A stretch of 64,000 nucleotides of DNA from JAPOUP01 sp965221405. GTDB taxonomy: Bacteria; Pseudomonadota; Alphaproteobacteria; Rhodobacterales; Rhodobacteraceae. Made by a program: the position numbers and the translations under genes. The notes beneath the pieces were generated by a model. The model had not been told where the DNA came from. It worked only from the letters and a program-made list of their open reading frames with translations, and did no database searches. The stretch is from NCBI GenBank assembly GCA_965221405.1, contig CBDCSE010000001.1, positions 248,001 through 312,000 of the forward strand, given 5' to 3'. Below, in pieces: positions 63,163 to 64,000 of the stretch (its first letter is position 1; every line of letters begins with the position of its first letter).

Positions 63163-63936
63163 TCAGGATAGGCCGCGCTCTTTCTTGATCTGGCCATAGG
63201 CAATGTTCGCCTCGGAAGTCTTCCTGGCACCGAGCTTGCGGAATTCGTCAGGTAGCCCTTTTGCCTCCAGTCGGTCGGGATGGAAGTTCTTGACGATGCC
63301 GCGATAGGCCTTGCGGATTTCGTCATCGGTCGCATCGCGGCCTACGCCCAGGATATCATATGGGTCTCCGGCATCCGTGACCGCATCGGGTATGTATGTG
63401 CATTCGATGCGTCTGCATTGCTCCGGCGAAAATCCGAATTCTTGCGCGACGCGGTTAATGAATTTCCGCTCGCCGCTATGATAGGTGCCGTCCGCGGCGG
63501 CGATCTGGACAAGGCCGGCAAGAATCTGTTCCAGCATGGCAGTATCGCCGCGAACGATTGTCTTGATCTGTCTTGCATAGGGCTCAAAGCCGACCGCGTC
63601 TGCTTTTGCGGCGTTGAAAATCGCGCCAACCTCCTCCTTCGCCTCCTCAGGAAACGATACAACGCGCTTAAGGGTGTTGATCTCATCGCGGGTTACCCGG
63701 CCATCGGCCTTGCTGAGCTTTGCGGCGAGGGTAACGAACGCCACAGCAAACGCGGTCTGGACATCTACATTGGATCGGTTCCAGGGGCCATCACGACCTT
63801 GAGCCCCCCGCCGGATATCGGGTCGCGGACCACGTTTATCCATGGCATGCCCCAGCGCCAATCCGGCAATGGCGCCAAGCGGTCCACCGATTGCAAAACC
63901 TGCGGCGCTACCAAGAATTTTTCCGAAAATGGCCAG
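63163..63936 (-). CDS. DjlA-like TerB/DnaJ cochaperone with membrane N-terminus
   Basis: Membrane-anchored DnaK cochaperone type: an N-terminal Gly-rich hydrophobic segment (FGKILGSAAGFAIGGPLGAI), a TerB-like helical middle (FVTLAAKLSKADGRVTRDEI, VQIAAADGTYHSGERKFI) and a C-terminal J domain (YDILGVGRDATDDEIRKAYR, NFHPDRL). The conserved N-terminus continues upstream of TTG 63861; in that frame the only start after the stop is CTG 63936 with AAGGAG eight bases before it, giving 257 residues. A CTG start is rare. The HPD motif of the J domain is intact. Confidence 0.85.
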   Translation of the reverse strand: MAIFGKILGSAAGFAIGGPLGAIAGLALGHAMDKRGPRPDIRRGAQGRDGPWNRSNVDVQTAFAVAFVTLAAKLSKADGRVTRDEINTLKRVVSFPEEAKEEVGAIFNAAKADAVGFEPYARQIKTIVRGDTAMLEQILAGLVQIAAADGTYHSGERKFINRVAQEFGFSPEQCRRIECTYIPDAVTDAGDPYDILGVGRDATDDEIRKAYRGIVKNFHPDRLEAKGLPDEFRKLGARKTSEANIAYGQIKKERGLS

Positions 63937-64000
63937 TTCGCGCTCTCCTTACCAATACTGATCTGCCGGAGCTTTCCGGCGGTCATCGTCGCGCAAGAAC

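Overview
The window reads as a high-GC alphaproteobacterial chromosome segment in active decay. Housekeeping blocks have typical alphaproteobacterial order: rplU-rpmA-obgE-proB-proA, olsB-olsA (ornithine lipid), ctaA (heme A synthase), enoyl-CoA hydratase / PaaI thioesterase / rplM-rpsI, guaA, and a COG5598 methyltransferase. Between them lie insertion-sequence wreckage, frameshifted genes and small toxin-like loci. This much IS debris beside intact core genes suggests a host-associated or bottlenecked lineage. That lifestyle is an inference, not a sequence observation.

Layout. 1-1.4 kb: a partial unknown frame and a DUF4338 (DruA-like) transposon remnant. 1.4-5.6 kb: ppx/gppA, rlmE and a RecD2-type helicase. 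6.1-9.3 kb: zinc uptake, with zur-znuC-znuB divergent from znuA and a candidate Zur operator between them. 10.2-15.8 kb: an accessory zone with an AbiEii-like nucleotidyltransferase pair, tRNA-Ser(CGA), a hypothetical gene, an AAA/PD-(D/E)XK protein and ISAs1/DUF4338 debris. 15.9-27.3 kb: a homoprotocatechuate (3,4-dihydroxyphenylacetate) meta-cleavage region holding a UPF0261 protein, hpaF, a dead hpaE start, IS200 debris, a ThDP enzyme, a MarR regulator, a dead TAXI solute-binding gene, and intact hpaE, hpaD, hpaG and hpaH. 27.3-30.7 kb: IS remnants, a putative lipoprotein whose signal peptide contains a 16-base homopolymer, and a coiled-coil membrane protein. 31.3-37.9 kb: ribosomal, GTPase, proline and ornithine-lipid genes. 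38-42.6 kb: a dead MmeI-like methylase, thiE-like gene, nested IS630 remnants and vsr. 42.6-46.2 kb: trmJ, ctaA and an M32 carboxypeptidase. 46.4-51.6 kb: IS30 and IS630 copies, a coiled-coil protein, a stray dnaA 5' fragment and a fused MNT-HEPN protein between 33-bp direct repeats. 51.7-57.3 kb: enoyl-CoA hydratase, thioesterase, rplM-rpsI, an apparently intact IS630, Uma2 nuclease and an EamA transporter. 58-59.4 kb: a DUF4160/DUF2442 pair and debris. 59.7-64 kb: guaA, the MttB-family gene and a DjlA-like cochaperone.

How genes work together. HpaD (ring cleavage), HpaE (semialdehyde oxidation), HpaF (isomerisation), HpaG (decarboxylation/isomerisation) and HpaH (hydration) cover the central homoprotocatechuate route. 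The final aldolase and the 4-hydroxyphenylacetate hydroxylase are not in the window. ZnuABC with Zur forms a complete zinc uptake and control unit. OlsB and OlsA together make ornithine lipid.

Most notable observations: the probable phase-variable lipoprotein at 28.5-29.0 kb, the mosaic hpa cluster with two hpaE generations, and the direct-repeat-bounded MNT-HEPN/dnaA-fragment segment. All calls come from reading the sequence by eye; no database search was possible.
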